A stretch of DNA of 64,000 nucleotides from an uncultured Paracoccaceae bacterium (GTDB lineage: Bacteria > Pseudomonadota > Alphaproteobacteria > Rhodobacterales > Rhodobacteraceae). The notes below the pieces were generated by a model. That model was not told where the DNA came from, did not search any database, and saw only the letters and a list, made by a program, of their open reading frames with translations. Both the position numbers and the translations under genes were made by a program. Location of the stretch: the NCBI GenBank assembly GCA_947500825.1, contig CANMTR010000009.1:62001-126000 (forward strand), read 5' to 3'. Within the stretch, counting starts at the first letter, position 1; every line of letters starts with the position of its first letter. This document shows, one piece after another, positions 33,770-42,265 of the stretch.

Positions 33770-34969
33770 ATGCACGCCATCCAGGCCATCCTGCGCGACC
33801 GGGCGCTGTCGCTCATCGCGCTCGCCTTCCTGACCCACGGGGCCTTCGCGGCGTCGCTGGTGCCCTATCGCTCGCTTCTCGGGGTGGAGTGGTTCGGCTT
33901 CTCCGACGGGATGTTCGCCGCGATCTACGCCGCCGGGTCTGCGCTGTCGCTCCTGTGCGCCATCGGGGTCGGTGTGCTGACCGACCGCACGGGGCGGCGA
34001 CGCAACGCGGCGCGGCTCGCGGCCCTGGCCGGCGCGAGCGGGGCGGCGCTGGTGTTCCTGGCCGACGCGCGCTGGGCCTTCGTGGTCGTTCACGTGCTGT
34101 TCCTGCCGGTGGGGATGACGCTGTTCTCGCAGCTCTTTACCCTGGCGCGCCTCGCGGCCTCGACCCATCCGCCCGAGGAACGGGCGGCGATCCAGTCGGC
34201 GATCCGGGCGGTCTTCGCCATCCCGTTCGTGGCGATCTTGCCGGTATGGTCGGTGATCCTGTCGGCGGGCGCGCCGCTTCTGTGGATCTACGGGGCCTGC
34301 GCGGTGGCGGAGGCCGCGACGCTGGCGGTGTTCGTCTTCGCCTGGCCGCGCGACGGCGAGACGCGGTGGCGCGACCCGGGATCGGGGCTGCGCCTGGGCG
34401 CGGCCCTGCGGGAGCTGGCCGCGCCGTCGGTGATGGCGCGGACGGGATGCCTGGCGGGGGTGCTTGCGGGCATCCAGCTCTACCTGATCCTGACGGGGCT
34501 GATCCTGACCGACATCGACGGGCGCGACGCGGGCGACGTGGCGGTCTTCGCCGCCGCGGTGGCGGGGCTGGAGATCCCGTTCATGCTGGCCATGGCCTGG
34601 CCGCTGAAACGCCTCGGCCCGGTGCGGCTGATCGCGGTCTCGGCGCTCGTCTACGCGGCCTTCCTGGCGGTGTTTCCCGTCCTGGGACCGTTCCCCGTGG
34701 TGTGGGTGCTGCCGCCGGTGGCGGCCATGGCGGCGGCGGTGATCCTGACGGTGCCGCTCCATTACCTGCAGGACCTGATGGCCGAGCGGCCCGGGGCGGG
34801 CGGCTCGCTCATCGCGCTGTGCAACCTCGTGGCGCAGCTCATGGGGGCGGCGATCTTCTGGGCGGGGACGGCCCTGGGGGGCTACGCCACGGCGGCGTGG
34901 CTGGGCGCCGCGGCGGTGGCGGCCGGGGGGCTGGCGCTGGCCGCGCTGGACCGGCGGCGGGCGGCATAA
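33770..34969 (+). CDS. MFS transporter (sugar-efflux SetA/SetB-like)
   Basis: This 399-residue protein has 12 hydrophobic segments in two six-helix halves. The loop between helices 2 and 3 contains VLTDRTGRRRN, the major-facilitator motif A. Overall layout, with a PLHYLQDLMAERPGAGGSLIAL segment in the C-terminal half, resembles sugar-efflux transporters of the Set group. Substrate is unknown. It starts behind GGAGGGGAGG, 41 bases after tesA, and precedes tyrA by 58 bases, so it may be part of a longer plus-strand unit. Confidence 0.82.
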   Translation: MHAIQAILRDRALSLIALAFLTHGAFAASLVPYRSLLGVEWFGFSDGMFAAIYAAGSALSLLCAIGVGVLTDRTGRRRNAARLAALAGASGAALVFLADARWAFVVVHVLFLPVGMTLFSQLFTLARLAASTHPPEERAAIQSAIRAVFAIPFVAILPVWSVILSAGAPLLWIYGACAVAEAATLAVFVFAWPRDGETRWRDPGSGLRLGAALRELAAPSVMARTGCLAGVLAGIQLYLILTGLILTDIDGRDAGDVAVFAAAVAGLEIPFMLAMAWPLKRLGPVRLIAVSALVYAAFLAVFPVLGPFPVVWVLPPVAAMAAAVILTVPLHYLQDLMAERPGAGGSLIALCNLVAQLMGAAIFWAGTALGGYATAAWLGAAAVAAGGLALAALDRRRAA

Positions 34970-35027
34970 CGCCATTGTGCTCGGGTCCCCACCCTGCAAG
35001 ACAGGGTCGCGAACGAGCGGAGGACGG

Positions 35028-35879
35028 ATGGACGCGCCCGAAAGCATCGGCATCGTCGGAACCGGACTGGTGGGCGCGGCGCTCGCCGGGCTCGTGACGG
35101 CGCGTCTGCCGGGCACCCGCATCCGCGCGGTGGAGCCCAAGGGCGCGCACCGCGCCGCCGTGGCCGCGCGCCTGCCCCGGGTCGACTGGGCCCATTGCGC
35201 GGCGGATCTGGGCTCCTGCGAGATGGTGCTGCTGGCCTGCCCGCCGGGCGACGTGGTGCCGCTGGCGCGCGAGATCCTGGCCGCCGGAGACGCGCTGGTG
35301 GTGGATACCGCCTCGGTGAAGGGGCTGATCTGCGCCCGGATGTCGGACGCGCCGCGCTTCGTCGGCGGCCACCCGCTGGCGGGGGGCAACCGCGTTGGCC
35401 CGTTCACCGCCGAGCCCGATGCGCTCGTCTCCGCCCGCTTCGCCCTGACGCCGCATCCGGGCAACGCCGAGGCCGACCTGGAGCGGGTCGAGGCGGTGCT
35501 GGCGCGGCTCGGGTTCTCGGTCGTGCGGCTCGACCCGGAGGCCCACGACGCGGTTCTGGCGCGCACCTCGCACCTGCCGCACCTTCTGGCCTACGGATTT
35601 GCCGGCCGGCTGGCGGAGATGGAGACCGAGGAGCTTCTGGCCTTCGCGTCGCGCTCCACCCGCGGCATCGCCCGATTCGCCAGCGCCAACACGCGGATGT
35701 GGGCCGAGATCCTGGAGCAGAACGGCGGCCATGTCTCGGCCGCGCTGGACGAGCTGATCCTGGAATTGATGACATTGCGCAACGCCTTCGCCGGGGACGG
35801 GGAGGTCGGGCCCGAGGCCCGCCTCGCCGTGGCGGCCGAGGCCGCGCGCATCCTGAACGGGAGCCACGAAGATGAGTAA
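35028..35879 (+). CDS. tyrA: Prephenate/arogenate dehydrogenase
   Basis: This 283-residue enzyme belongs to the TyrA family, which oxidatively decarboxylates prephenate (or arogenate) toward tyrosine using NAD(P). The nucleotide-binding fold opens with IGIVGTGLVGAALAGLV (GxGxxG), the family motif GGHPLAGGN follows (catalytic His), and a helical C-terminal dimerisation domain occupies about 170-283. ATG 35028 follows GGAGGA. The end overlaps pheA by eight bases, making a tyrosine-phenylalanine operon that draws on chorismate; no chorismate mutase is seen in the window. Confidence 0.92.
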   Translation: MDAPESIGIVGTGLVGAALAGLVTARLPGTRIRAVEPKGAHRAAVAARLPRVDWAHCAADLGSCEMVLLACPPGDVVPLAREILAAGDALVVDTASVKGLICARMSDAPRFVGGHPLAGGNRVGPFTAEPDALVSARFALTPHPGNAEADLERVEAVLARLGFSVVRLDPEAHDAVLARTSHLPHLLAYGFAGRLAEMETEELLAFASRSTRGIARFASANTRMWAEILEQNGGHVSAALDELILELMTLRNAFAGDGEVGPEARLAVAAEAARILNGSHEDE

Positions 35880-36723
35880 GATCGGCTATCTCGGACGGCC
35901 GGGGAGCTATTCGCACCAGGCCGCGACGACCCTGCGCCCCGAGGGGACGCATGTGGCCTATCCGAGCTTCGACGACCTGGTCGCCGCGACCGAGGCGGGC
36001 GAGGTGGCCGAGGCCGTGCTGCCGCTGGAGAACTCCGAATCGGGGCGCATCCCCGACATCCACCGGCTGGTCGTGTCGATGGAGCTGTTCATCGTGGGCG
36101 AGCTTCTGCTCGACGTCTCCCACTGCCTGGTCACGCCCGGCCCGGCGGTGGAGGCGGAGATCCACTCGATCTTCTCCCACCCGCAGGGCTTCCTGCAAAG
36201 CTCGCGCTTTCTCAAGGAGCGGTTCGCGGACGCGCAGCGGCGCACCCGCTCCGACACCGCCTCGGCCGTGGCCGATGTGGTCGAGGCCGGCGACCGGCAC
36301 ATGGCCGCGATCGGGTCGGAGTTCGCCGCGCGCCATTACGGGGCGACGGTGCTGCACCGCGACATCTCCAACCGCGACGACAACATCACCCGCTTCGCCA
36401 TCGTCGGCCGCGAGGCGCTGACCGACGGGGCCCACGACATGTCGTCGCTGATCATCCAGGTGGGCCACAAGCCCGGCAGCCTGGTGCAGGCGCTGGCGGT
36501 GTTCGGCCAGCACGGCGTCAACATCACCAAGCTCGAGACCTACATGATCTCGGAGCGCACCGAGCTTCCGACCTTCTATCTCGACATCGGCTGCGGCGGC
36601 GAGGCGGAGAACCTGATCGCCGCGATGCGCGACATCCAGCCCCACATCTCGTATTCCAAGTTCCTGGGCTCGTACCGGTCCGACCCGCGCCGGTCGGGGC
36701 GGAACGGGTTCCTGAAGCCGTGA
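35872..36723 (+). CDS. pheA: Prephenate dehydratase
   Basis: This 283-residue enzyme converts prephenate to phenylpyruvate. The dehydratase domain (about 1-180) shows IGYLGRPGSYSHQAA, LPLENSESG, FSHPQGFLQ and the NITRFAIVG motif containing the catalytic TRF. The C-terminal ACT domain (about 195-270) carries KPGSLVQALAVF and ITKLETYMI, corresponding to the GALV and ESRP regulatory motifs for phenylalanine feedback, the second in a diverged form. It is monofunctional (no chorismate mutase domain), normal for alphaproteobacteria. It overlaps tyrA upstream. Confidence 0.96.
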   Translation: MSKIGYLGRPGSYSHQAATTLRPEGTHVAYPSFDDLVAATEAGEVAEAVLPLENSESGRIPDIHRLVVSMELFIVGELLLDVSHCLVTPGPAVEAEIHSIFSHPQGFLQSSRFLKERFADAQRRTRSDTASAVADVVEAGDRHMAAIGSEFAARHYGATVLHRDISNRDDNITRFAIVGREALTDGAHDMSSLIIQVGHKPGSLVQALAVFGQHGVNITKLETYMISERTELPTFYLDIGCGGEAENLIAAMRDIQPHISYSKFLGSYRSDPRRSGRNGFLKP

Positions 36724-36734
36724 GGGAGGCCGCC

Positions 36735-37475
36735 ATGGGCAATCCGAAATACGCCGACGTCGCCTTCTTCATCGAAGAGGAGGGGGCCAAGTTCGACACC
36801 TTCGCCCGGGGCCGTCCCCTGGGCGATCTGGGCAAGCTGGCGCTGGCGGTGCGCAACGCCGAAGGGGTGGGCGCGGCGGCCGAGCCTCTGGCCGCGGCCT
36901 ATCTCATCACCAACCTGCTGCTCATGAGCCGGGCGCAGAGGCGCATCGCCAAGCTGGTGATGCTCGACATGGAAGGCGACGCGCGCGAGCGGCTGTTCCC
37001 GATCGTGAACGCGCTGCGCTACTTCCTGATGGAGGATTACACCCAGCTCGACAATTTCGACGCCTGGGTGACGGCGCTGGAGGGGATCGTGACCGTCTCG
37101 GACCGGCTGCGCGCCGAGCTGAGCGACCTGTCGGACTTCATGACCTCGTCGGAGTTCGCCGACGCGGGATCGACCCAGCGCAAGGCCGAGACCATGCTGG
37201 CGGTGCGCGCGCCGTCCTTCGCCGAGGACCAGGGGCTGACGGCGAACGTGTCGAACCCGTTCTTCGCCCGGTTCGGCGCCGGCGGGCAGGAAAGCGTCGA
37301 GGTGGTCAGCCAGTCCGTCTATGGCGAGGCCTTCGTCATGCGGGTGGCCAACAGCCGCGACGTGATCGTGATCGACATCGACGGGTCACGCCCAGAGGAG
37401 GCGATCCGGGACTGGATCGGCCGGCTCGACGACGTGCTCGACAACGCGCTGCTGGGCCTGACATCGGCCCCCTGA
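36735..37475 (+). CDS. Conserved-looking protein of unknown function
   Basis: I do not recognise this 246-residue protein. ATG 36735 follows GGGAGGC, 11 bases after the pheA stop, so it is probably the last gene of the tyrA-pheA unit. There is no signal peptide. The first half is helical (KLALAVRNAEGVGAAAEPLA, an amphipathic stretch LITNLLLMSRAQRRIAKLVM and a coiled-coil-like acidic segment), and the C-terminal part looks like a small alpha/beta fold with EVVSQSVYGEAFVMRV and DVIVIDIDGSRPEEA. Codon use is like its neighbours and the frame is intact, so it is a real gene. Confidence 0.8.
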   Translation: MGNPKYADVAFFIEEEGAKFDTFARGRPLGDLGKLALAVRNAEGVGAAAEPLAAAYLITNLLLMSRAQRRIAKLVMLDMEGDARERLFPIVNALRYFLMEDYTQLDNFDAWVTALEGIVTVSDRLRAELSDLSDFMTSSEFADAGSTQRKAETMLAVRAPSFAEDQGLTANVSNPFFARFGAGGQESVEVVSQSVYGEAFVMRVANSRDVIVIDIDGSRPEEAIRDWIGRLDDVLDNALLGLTSAP

Positions 37476-37486
37476 GGGCGGACCTG

Positions 37487-37501
37487 CGGATCGAGGATCC
37501 G
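37487..37501. terminator. Short hairpin between convergent genes
   Basis: CGGATC-GAG-GATCCG forms a 6-bp stem in the 40-bp gap between the unknown gene (+) and hemC (-). No U-tract is present. Confidence 0.25.
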
Positions 37502-37515
37502 GGGCCGCGCAGATC

Positions 37516-38460
37516 TCAGGCGGTGCGCCAGTCGAAGAAGCCCTCCTCCACGCGGGACAGCAGGTCCTCGGCCAGCCGCCGGCCCAGATCGGGGCCGTCG
37601 GCGACGGCGCCCTCGATCTCGCCCGCATGGGCCTCGGAGCCGTCGGGGCGCAGGATCTCGCCCCTGAGCCGCAGCCGACCGTCCGAGACCTCGGCCAGCC
37701 CCGCGATGGGCGTCTCGCACGACCCGTCGAGCCGGGCGAGATAGGCGCGCTCGGCGGCCAGCAACTCCCCCGTGGCCGTGTCGTGGATCGCGGCGAGCAT
37801 GTCCGCCGTCGCCGCGTCGTCCTCGCGCCGTTCTATCCCGATGGCGCCCTGTCCCACCGCCGGCAGCATCTCCTCGGCGGGGACGGGGCGGCGGGGGATG
37901 TCCTGGGCCTTGAGGCGGTTGAGCCCCGCCATGGCGAGGAAGGTGGCGTCGGCCACGCCGTCGCCGAGCTTCTTCATCCGGGTCTGCACGTTGCCGCGGA
38001 ACTCCACCACCTGGAGGTCGGGGCGCTTGTGCAGGACCTGGGCGCGCCGGCGCAGGGACGAGGTGCCCACGGTGCGCCCCTGGCCGAGATCCGCCAAGGT
38101 GCCCCCGCCCGGCGAGACGAAGGCGTCGTGCGGGTCCTCGCGGGGAAGGTAGGTGTCGAGGATCAGCCCGCCGGGCTGCTCGGTGGGCATGTCCTTCATC
38201 GAGTGGACGGCGATGTCGATCTCGCCCGAAGAGAGCGCCTCCTCGATCTCGCGGGTGAAGAGGCCCTTGCCGCCGATCTCCTTCAGGGGGCGGTCGATGA
38301 TCCGGTCGCCGGTGGTCTTGATCACCACGACCTGGAACGCCTCGAAGGGCAGGTCGAAGGCCTGGGCGAGGCGGTCGCGCGTCTCGTTCGCCTGGGCGAG
38401 GGCCAGGGGCGATCCGCGGGTGCCGATCTTGAGCGGGGTGTCGGGGGTGGGCCATGTCAT
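37516..38460 (-). CDS. hemC: Hydroxymethylbilane synthase (porphobilinogen deaminase)
   Basis: This 314-residue enzyme joins four porphobilinogens into hydroxymethylbilane for heme and related tetrapyrroles. Conserved segments are IGTRGSPLALAQANETRD, KGLFTREIEEAL, DIAVHSMKDMPTE (catalytic Asp), SLRRRAQV, RGNVQTRM and LDGSCETPIAG, whose cysteine anchors the dipyrromethane cofactor. The ORF is open upstream to 38568, but ATG 38460 gives the normal N-terminus. It is divergent from hemE across 97 bp. Confidence 0.97.
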   Translation of the reverse strand: MTWPTPDTPLKIGTRGSPLALAQANETRDRLAQAFDLPFEAFQVVVIKTTGDRIIDRPLKEIGGKGLFTREIEEALSSGEIDIAVHSMKDMPTEQPGGLILDTYLPREDPHDAFVSPGGGTLADLGQGRTVGTSSLRRRAQVLHKRPDLQVVEFRGNVQTRMKKLGDGVADATFLAMAGLNRLKAQDIPRRPVPAEEMLPAVGQGAIGIERREDDAATADMLAAIHDTATGELLAAERAYLARLDGSCETPIAGLAEVSDGRLRLRGEILRPDGSEAHAGEIEGAVADGPDLGRRLAEDLLSRVEEGFFDWRTA

Positions 38461-38557
38461 GGCCCCCGTGTAGCGTGCCCCGCGCCGGCCCGAAAGCGGC
38501 TTGACACCAAGCCCCCCGGACCCGACCACGAGCCCCGCGAAAGCAAGGAGGACGGGC

Positions 38558-39586
38558 ATGGCCGACACGAAGCTGATGCGGGCGCTGCGCGGCGAGGCGC
38601 AGGACGTGCCCCCCGCCTGGATGATGCGCCAGGCGGGCCGCTATTTGCCCGAGTACAAGGCGACGCGCGCCAAGGCGGGCGACTTCCTGTCGCTGTGCTA
38701 CACGCCCGATCTCGCCGCCGAGGTGACGCTGCAGCCGATCCGGCGCTTCGGCTTCGACGCGGCGATCCTGTTCGCCGACATCCTGCTGGTGCCCCAGGCG
38801 CTGGGGATGGACCTGTGGTTCGTCACCGGCGAGGGGCCGCGGCTGGAGCCGGTCGACGACCACCGCAAGGCGGCGCTCCTCAAGCCGGCCGAGGACGTGC
38901 ACGAGACGCTCTCGCCCGTCTACGAGACGGTGAAGATCCTCGCCCGCGAATTGCCCCGGGACGTGCCGCTCATCGGCTTCGCGGGCGCGCCCTGGACGGT
39001 CGCGACCTACATGATCGCGGGCAAGGGCACGCCCGACCAGGGGCCGGCGCACGCGTTCAAGGACGGCGACACGGCCGCGTTCGAGATGCTGATGGCCCGC
39101 GTCACCGACGCCACGATCGAGTATCTCTCGGCCCAGGTCGAGGCCGGCGCGCAGGTGGTCAAGGTCTTCGACAGCTGGGCGGGGTCGCTGACGGGGGATG
39201 ATTTCACCCGCTACTGCCTGGAGCCGGCGAAAAAGATCACCGCCGCGCTCAAGGCACGCCACCCGGATCTGCCGGTGATCGTGTTCCCGCGCGGGGCGGG
39301 CGAGCGCTATGTCGGGTTCCACGAAGCGACGGGCGCGGATTGCGTGGCCATCGACCAGGACACCGACTCGGCCTGGGCGGCGGCCAACGTGCAGACCGGG
39401 GGCTGCGTGCAGGGCAACCTGTCGCCCAAGCACATGGTCACGGGCGGACAGGCCCTGATCGACGAGACGCTGCGCGTGCGCGAGGCGTTCCGGGGCGGGC
39501 CGCACGTGTTCAACCTCGGCCACGGGATCACGCCCGACGCGGACCCCGACAACGTGGCGCTGATGCTCGAGACGCTGCGGGGCTGA
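38558..39586 (+). CDS. hemE: Uroporphyrinogen decarboxylase
   Basis: This 342-residue TIM-barrel enzyme decarboxylates uroporphyrinogen III to coproporphyrinogen III. Family signatures [16 protein letters not shown] (substrate-binding Arg) and [14 protein letters not shown], with the catalytic Asp in [13 protein letters not shown], are intact, and [13 protein letters not shown] closes the protein. ATG 38558 follows AAGGAGG. A perfect TTGACA at 38501-38506 could be its -35, but no good -10 lies 16-18 bp on. Its stop is four bases from the end of the convergent next gene. Confidence 0.97.
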   Translation: MADTKLMRALRGEAQDVPPAWMMRQAGRYLPEYKATRAKAGDFLSLCYTPDLAAEVTLQPIRRFGFDAAILFADILLVPQALGMDLWFVTGEGPRLEPVDDHRKAALLKPAEDVHETLSPVYETVKILARELPRDVPLIGFAGAPWTVATYMIAGKGTPDQGPAHAFKDGDTAAFEMLMARVTDATIEYLSAQVEAGAQVVKVFDSWAGSLTGDDFTRYCLEPAKKITAALKARHPDLPVIVFPRGAGERYVGFHEATGADCVAIDQDTDSAWAAANVQTGGCVQGNLSPKHMVTGGQALIDETLRVREAFRGGPHVFNLGHGITPDADPDNVALMLETLRG

Positions 39587-39590
39587 CGCC

Positions 39591-40004
39591 TCAGACCGGG
39601 TTGAAGGCGTCTGCCCAGTCGCCCGAGCGGATGCGCTGGAGCGGATCGACGGGGTGGAGGTAGACATAGGTCCAGGCCTCCACCGGGCCCGCATCGGTGC
39701 GAACGGCGCGGCGCAGGCGGCGGTATTCGGGCGGCCCCTCCTCGAAGAGGCCCTCGTAGTCGTCGAGGACGTGCATGAGGCCGGGCGTGGCCAGCTCCCA
39801 CACCTCGCCCCGGACCTCGGCGCCGCTTCCGTCCTCCACGAGGGCGGGATACCACCCCGTGGAATAGAGCGCGCCGGGCAGCCGCCCCTCGGCCACGAAG
39901 GACGCGCCGGCGCGGAAGGCGACCGTCGCCGCGTTGTTGACGAAGCCGCGCCGGAGCGTCCCGTAGACGAAGACGCGGTCGCCGAGGAAGGGATCGTGGG
40001 GCAT
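39591..40004 (-). CDS. Gamma-glutamylcyclotransferase-like protein
   Basis: This 137-residue protein has the AIG2/GGCT fold. The substrate-loop motif VFVYGTLRRGFVNN lies at the N-terminus, a glutamate likely to be catalytic is in HVLDDYEGLFE, and VEAWTYVYL ends the barrel. Family members cyclise gamma-glutamyl amines or amino acids to 5-oxoproline, or repair proteins; the substrate cannot be told. It sits between hemE and hemF on the hemF strand, 50 bases past hemF, and could be transcribed with it. Confidence 0.85.
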   Translation of the reverse strand: MPHDPFLGDRVFVYGTLRRGFVNNAATVAFRAGASFVAEGRLPGALYSTGWYPALVEDGSGAEVRGEVWELATPGLMHVLDDYEGLFEEGPPEYRRLRRAVRTDAGPVEAWTYVYLHPVDPLQRIRSGDWADAFNPV

Positions 40005-40054
40005 GGCGCGTCAGATAGGAGCCGGGAGGCCCCGGATCCAACCCCCGGCCCCGC

Positions 40055-40960
40055 TCAGACCCACTTCGCCAGGGGCGGCAGGCTCATCAGCACCGCGTCG
40101 GGATCGTGTCCCGTCTCCAGCCCGAACTTGGTGCCCCGGTCGTAGACGAGGTTGTACTCGGCGTAGAGGCCGCGATGGACGAGCTGCGCCTCGCGGTCGG
40201 CGGCGTCGAAGGGGGTGGCCAGGCGCCGATCCACCAGGGGCAGCCAGGCGGGCAGGAAGGCGCGGCCGATGTCGCGCGTCAGGGCGAAGTCCGCGTCCCA
40301 GTCGCCGGTGTTGTGGTCGTCCATGAACACGCCGCCGACGCCGCGCGCCCGCTTGCGGTGGGGAATGTAGAAATACGTGTCGGCCCAGTCCTTGAGGCGG
40401 GGGTAGTGCCCGGCCCCGTGGGGGTCGAGATGGGCCTGGAGCGTGGCGTGGAAATGGGCGGTGTCCTCGGGATACTCGATGCAGGGGTTGAGGTCTGCGC
40501 CGCCGCCGAACCACCAGGCATGGGGCGTCCAGAACATGCGGGTGTTCATGTGCACGGCCGGCACGTGCGGGTTGCGCATATGCGCCACGAGGGAGATGCC
40601 GGAGGCCCAGAACCGCGGGTCCTCGGCCATGCCGGGGATGCCCTTGCGCGCGGCCATGGCCGTCTGCGCCCGCTCGCCCAGGGTGCCGTAGACGCGCGAC
40701 ACGTTGACGCCCACCTTCTCGAAGACGCGGCCGCCGCGCATCACGCTCATCAGGCCGCCGCCCGCGTCCGATCCGTCCTCGGAGGTCCGGGAGGTGCGCG
40801 TGACCTCGAACCGCCCCGGCGCCTCGTCCGCCAGGGGGCCGGTGTCGTGGCCGTCCTCGGCGCCCTCGAACGCGGCCACGATGCGGTCGCGCAACTCGTC
40901 GAACCAGCCGGCGGCGCGGGCGCGTTCGGCGTGCAGCTCCTCGGTGTCGATCGTCGTCAT
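40055..40960 (-). CDS. hemF: Oxygen-dependent coproporphyrinogen III oxidase
   Basis: This 301-residue enzyme uses O2 to decarboxylate two propionates of coproporphyrinogen III. The characteristic segments GGGLMSVMRGGRVFEKVGVN, NPHVPAVHMNTRMF, WWFGGGADLNPCIEY, FYIPHRKRARGVGGVF and YAEYNLVYDRGTKFGLETG are all present. Length equals E. coli HemF (299 aa). ATG 40960 is selected over an upstream in-frame start because the family begins there, though the Shine-Dalgarno is weak. It is divergent from the lipoprotein gene across 78 bp. Confidence 0.97.
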   Translation of the reverse strand: MTTIDTEELHAERARAAGWFDELRDRIVAAFEGAEDGHDTGPLADEAPGRFEVTRTSRTSEDGSDAGGGLMSVMRGGRVFEKVGVNVSRVYGTLGERAQTAMAARKGIPGMAEDPRFWASGISLVAHMRNPHVPAVHMNTRMFWTPHAWWFGGGADLNPCIEYPEDTAHFHATLQAHLDPHGAGHYPRLKDWADTYFYIPHRKRARGVGGVFMDDHNTGDWDADFALTRDIGRAFLPAWLPLVDRRLATPFDAADREAQLVHRGLYAEYNLVYDRGTKFGLETGHDPDAVLMSLPPLAKWV

Positions 40961-41038
40961 GGGCGGTGCCTTAACAGCTTGGTGAACGCGCCGGAAGCAA
41001 GGATTGCGCGGACGGCGGGAGCGGCTAGGATCACTCGC

Positions 41039-41437
41039 ATGCGTCATGCCCTCCTTCCTTTCCTCCTGCTTGCCCTGGCGTCTTGCGCGACCCCGCGAGA
41101 GGCCTGCATCACCGACCAGACCGACGAGATGCGGACGCTGGAGGCCCTGATCGCCCAGGACGAGGCCACGCTGGCGCGGGGCTACGCGCTGGAGCGGCAG
41201 ACGGAGTACCGCTCGGGCCTGTCGCTGTGCACCGGCGTGGGCCGCGGCATCGGCCGGCTGGGGATCGGCACCAGCACCTGCGTCCGTCCCGAGGCGAGGG
41301 TGCGGACCGTCCCGGTGGCGGTGAACCTCGACGAGGTGGACGCGCGGCTTACCACCTTGCGCGAAAAGCGCGCCGAGCTGTCGCGCGGCGTCGCCCTGGG
41401 CGTGGCCGCGTGCCGGGAGGCCTATCCCGCGCAGTGA
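41039..41437 (+). CDS. Small putative lipoprotein, unknown function
   Basis: This 132-residue protein starts MRHALLPFLLLALASCATP: a short signal peptide with the lipobox LASC, so Cys16 should be lipidated. The mature part has several further cysteines (EACITD, LCTGVGRG, TSTCVRP, AACREA), a coiled-coil-like helix (DEMRTLEALIAQDEATLARGY) and a second helix (VDARLTTLREKRAEL). No known domain is recognised. A TAGGAT box lies 10 bases upstream of the ATG, so the mRNA may be nearly leaderless. It converges with the SDR gene ten bases away. Confidence 0.72.
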   Translation: MRHALLPFLLLALASCATPREACITDQTDEMRTLEALIAQDEATLARGYALERQTEYRSGLSLCTGVGRGIGRLGIGTSTCVRPEARVRTVPVAVNLDEVDARLTTLREKRAELSRGVALGVAACREAYPAQ

Positions 41438-41447
41438 CGCCCCGGCC

Positions 41448-42257
41448 CTAGTGGGCGGAGGTCTCGACCACGTCCACGAGGGAGCGGCCGCCGTCCACGG
41501 TCAGGATCTCGCCGGTGACGAACCCGGCCCCGTCGGAGGCCAGGAACTGCACCGCCTCGGCCACCTCCGAGGCGGCGGCGATGCGGTGAAGCGGCGTCCC
41601 CTCGATGATCTCGTCGCGCAGGTCCTCGTCTTTCTTGATCGCGCCCTTGAGGGTGGCCGACATGACCGACCCGAAGGCGATGGCGTTGACGCGGATGCGG
41701 TGGGGGGCAAGGGCCACGGCGAGGCTGCGGGTGGCCTGGTCGAGTGCGGCGGTGGAGACGGAATAGGCCAGCAGGTCCGGCTGCGTGCGCCGCGCCGCGA
41801 TGGAGGACAGGTTGATGATCGAGCCCACGGGCCCGCTCTCGCGCTCCTCCTCGTCGGCCTGGCGGATCATGCGGCGCGCCACGTGCTGGGTCAGGCGCAG
41901 GGAGACCATGAGGTTCTGCTCGATGAGCGTGTCGGTCATCGGGTCGTCGGGATCGAGCGGGTCGGACAGCTCCATCTGGCGCGCGGCGTTGACCAGGATG
42001 TCGATGCGGTCGAAGGCGCCGACCGTGGCCGAGAGCAGGTTGGCCACGGTCAGCTTCTCGCGCAGGTCGCCGGCGAAGTAGCGCGCGGTGCCGCCCTCCT
42101 CGTCCATTTCGCCGATCTCGTCGCGCAGGACGGCCTCGTCGATGTCGGTCATCATGACGTTGGCGCCCTTGTCGATGAAGTGGCGCGCCACGGCGAGGCC
42201 GACGCCGTTGGCGGCCCCGGTGACGATGGCGGTCTTGCCGGCGATGGAGAGCGACAT
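41448..42257 (-). CDS. SDR-fold protein lacking the catalytic lysine
   Basis: This 269-residue protein has a short-chain dehydrogenase fold: cofactor loop VTGAANGVG (residues 12-20), DID after strand 2 (NAD preference), DILVNAARQ in place of the usual NNAG, Ser151/152, Tyr165 and the C-terminal GEILTVDGG. The YxxxK motif reads YSVST, with Thr169 where catalytic Lys is expected. By family knowledge this should remove or change oxidoreductase activity. It follows the RsmC-like gene by eight bases with GAGG upstream and is probably the third gene of a clpS-methyltransferase-SDR unit. Confidence 0.88.
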   Translation of the reverse strand: MSLSIAGKTAIVTGAANGVGLAVARHFIDKGANVMMTDIDEAVLRDEIGEMDEEGGTARYFAGDLREKLTVANLLSATVGAFDRIDILVNAARQMELSDPLDPDDPMTDTLIEQNLMVSLRLTQHVARRMIRQADEEERESGPVGSIINLSSIAARRTQPDLLAYSVSTAALDQATRSLAVALAPHRIRVNAIAFGSVMSATLKGAIKKDEDLRDEIIEGTPLHRIAAASEVAEAVQFLASDGAGFVTGEILTVDGGRSLVDVVETSAH

Positions 42258-42265
42258 GGGAGACC

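Noticed and set aside
38501..38530. Perfect TTGACA as hemE promoter
   Set aside because: No acceptable -10 hexamer at 16-18 bp spacing; not listed as a promoter.
37319..39694. Minus-strand open frame of 791 codons across hemC and hemE
   Set aside because: The part opposite hemE and the out-of-frame part over hemC are both shadows; real genes explain the region.
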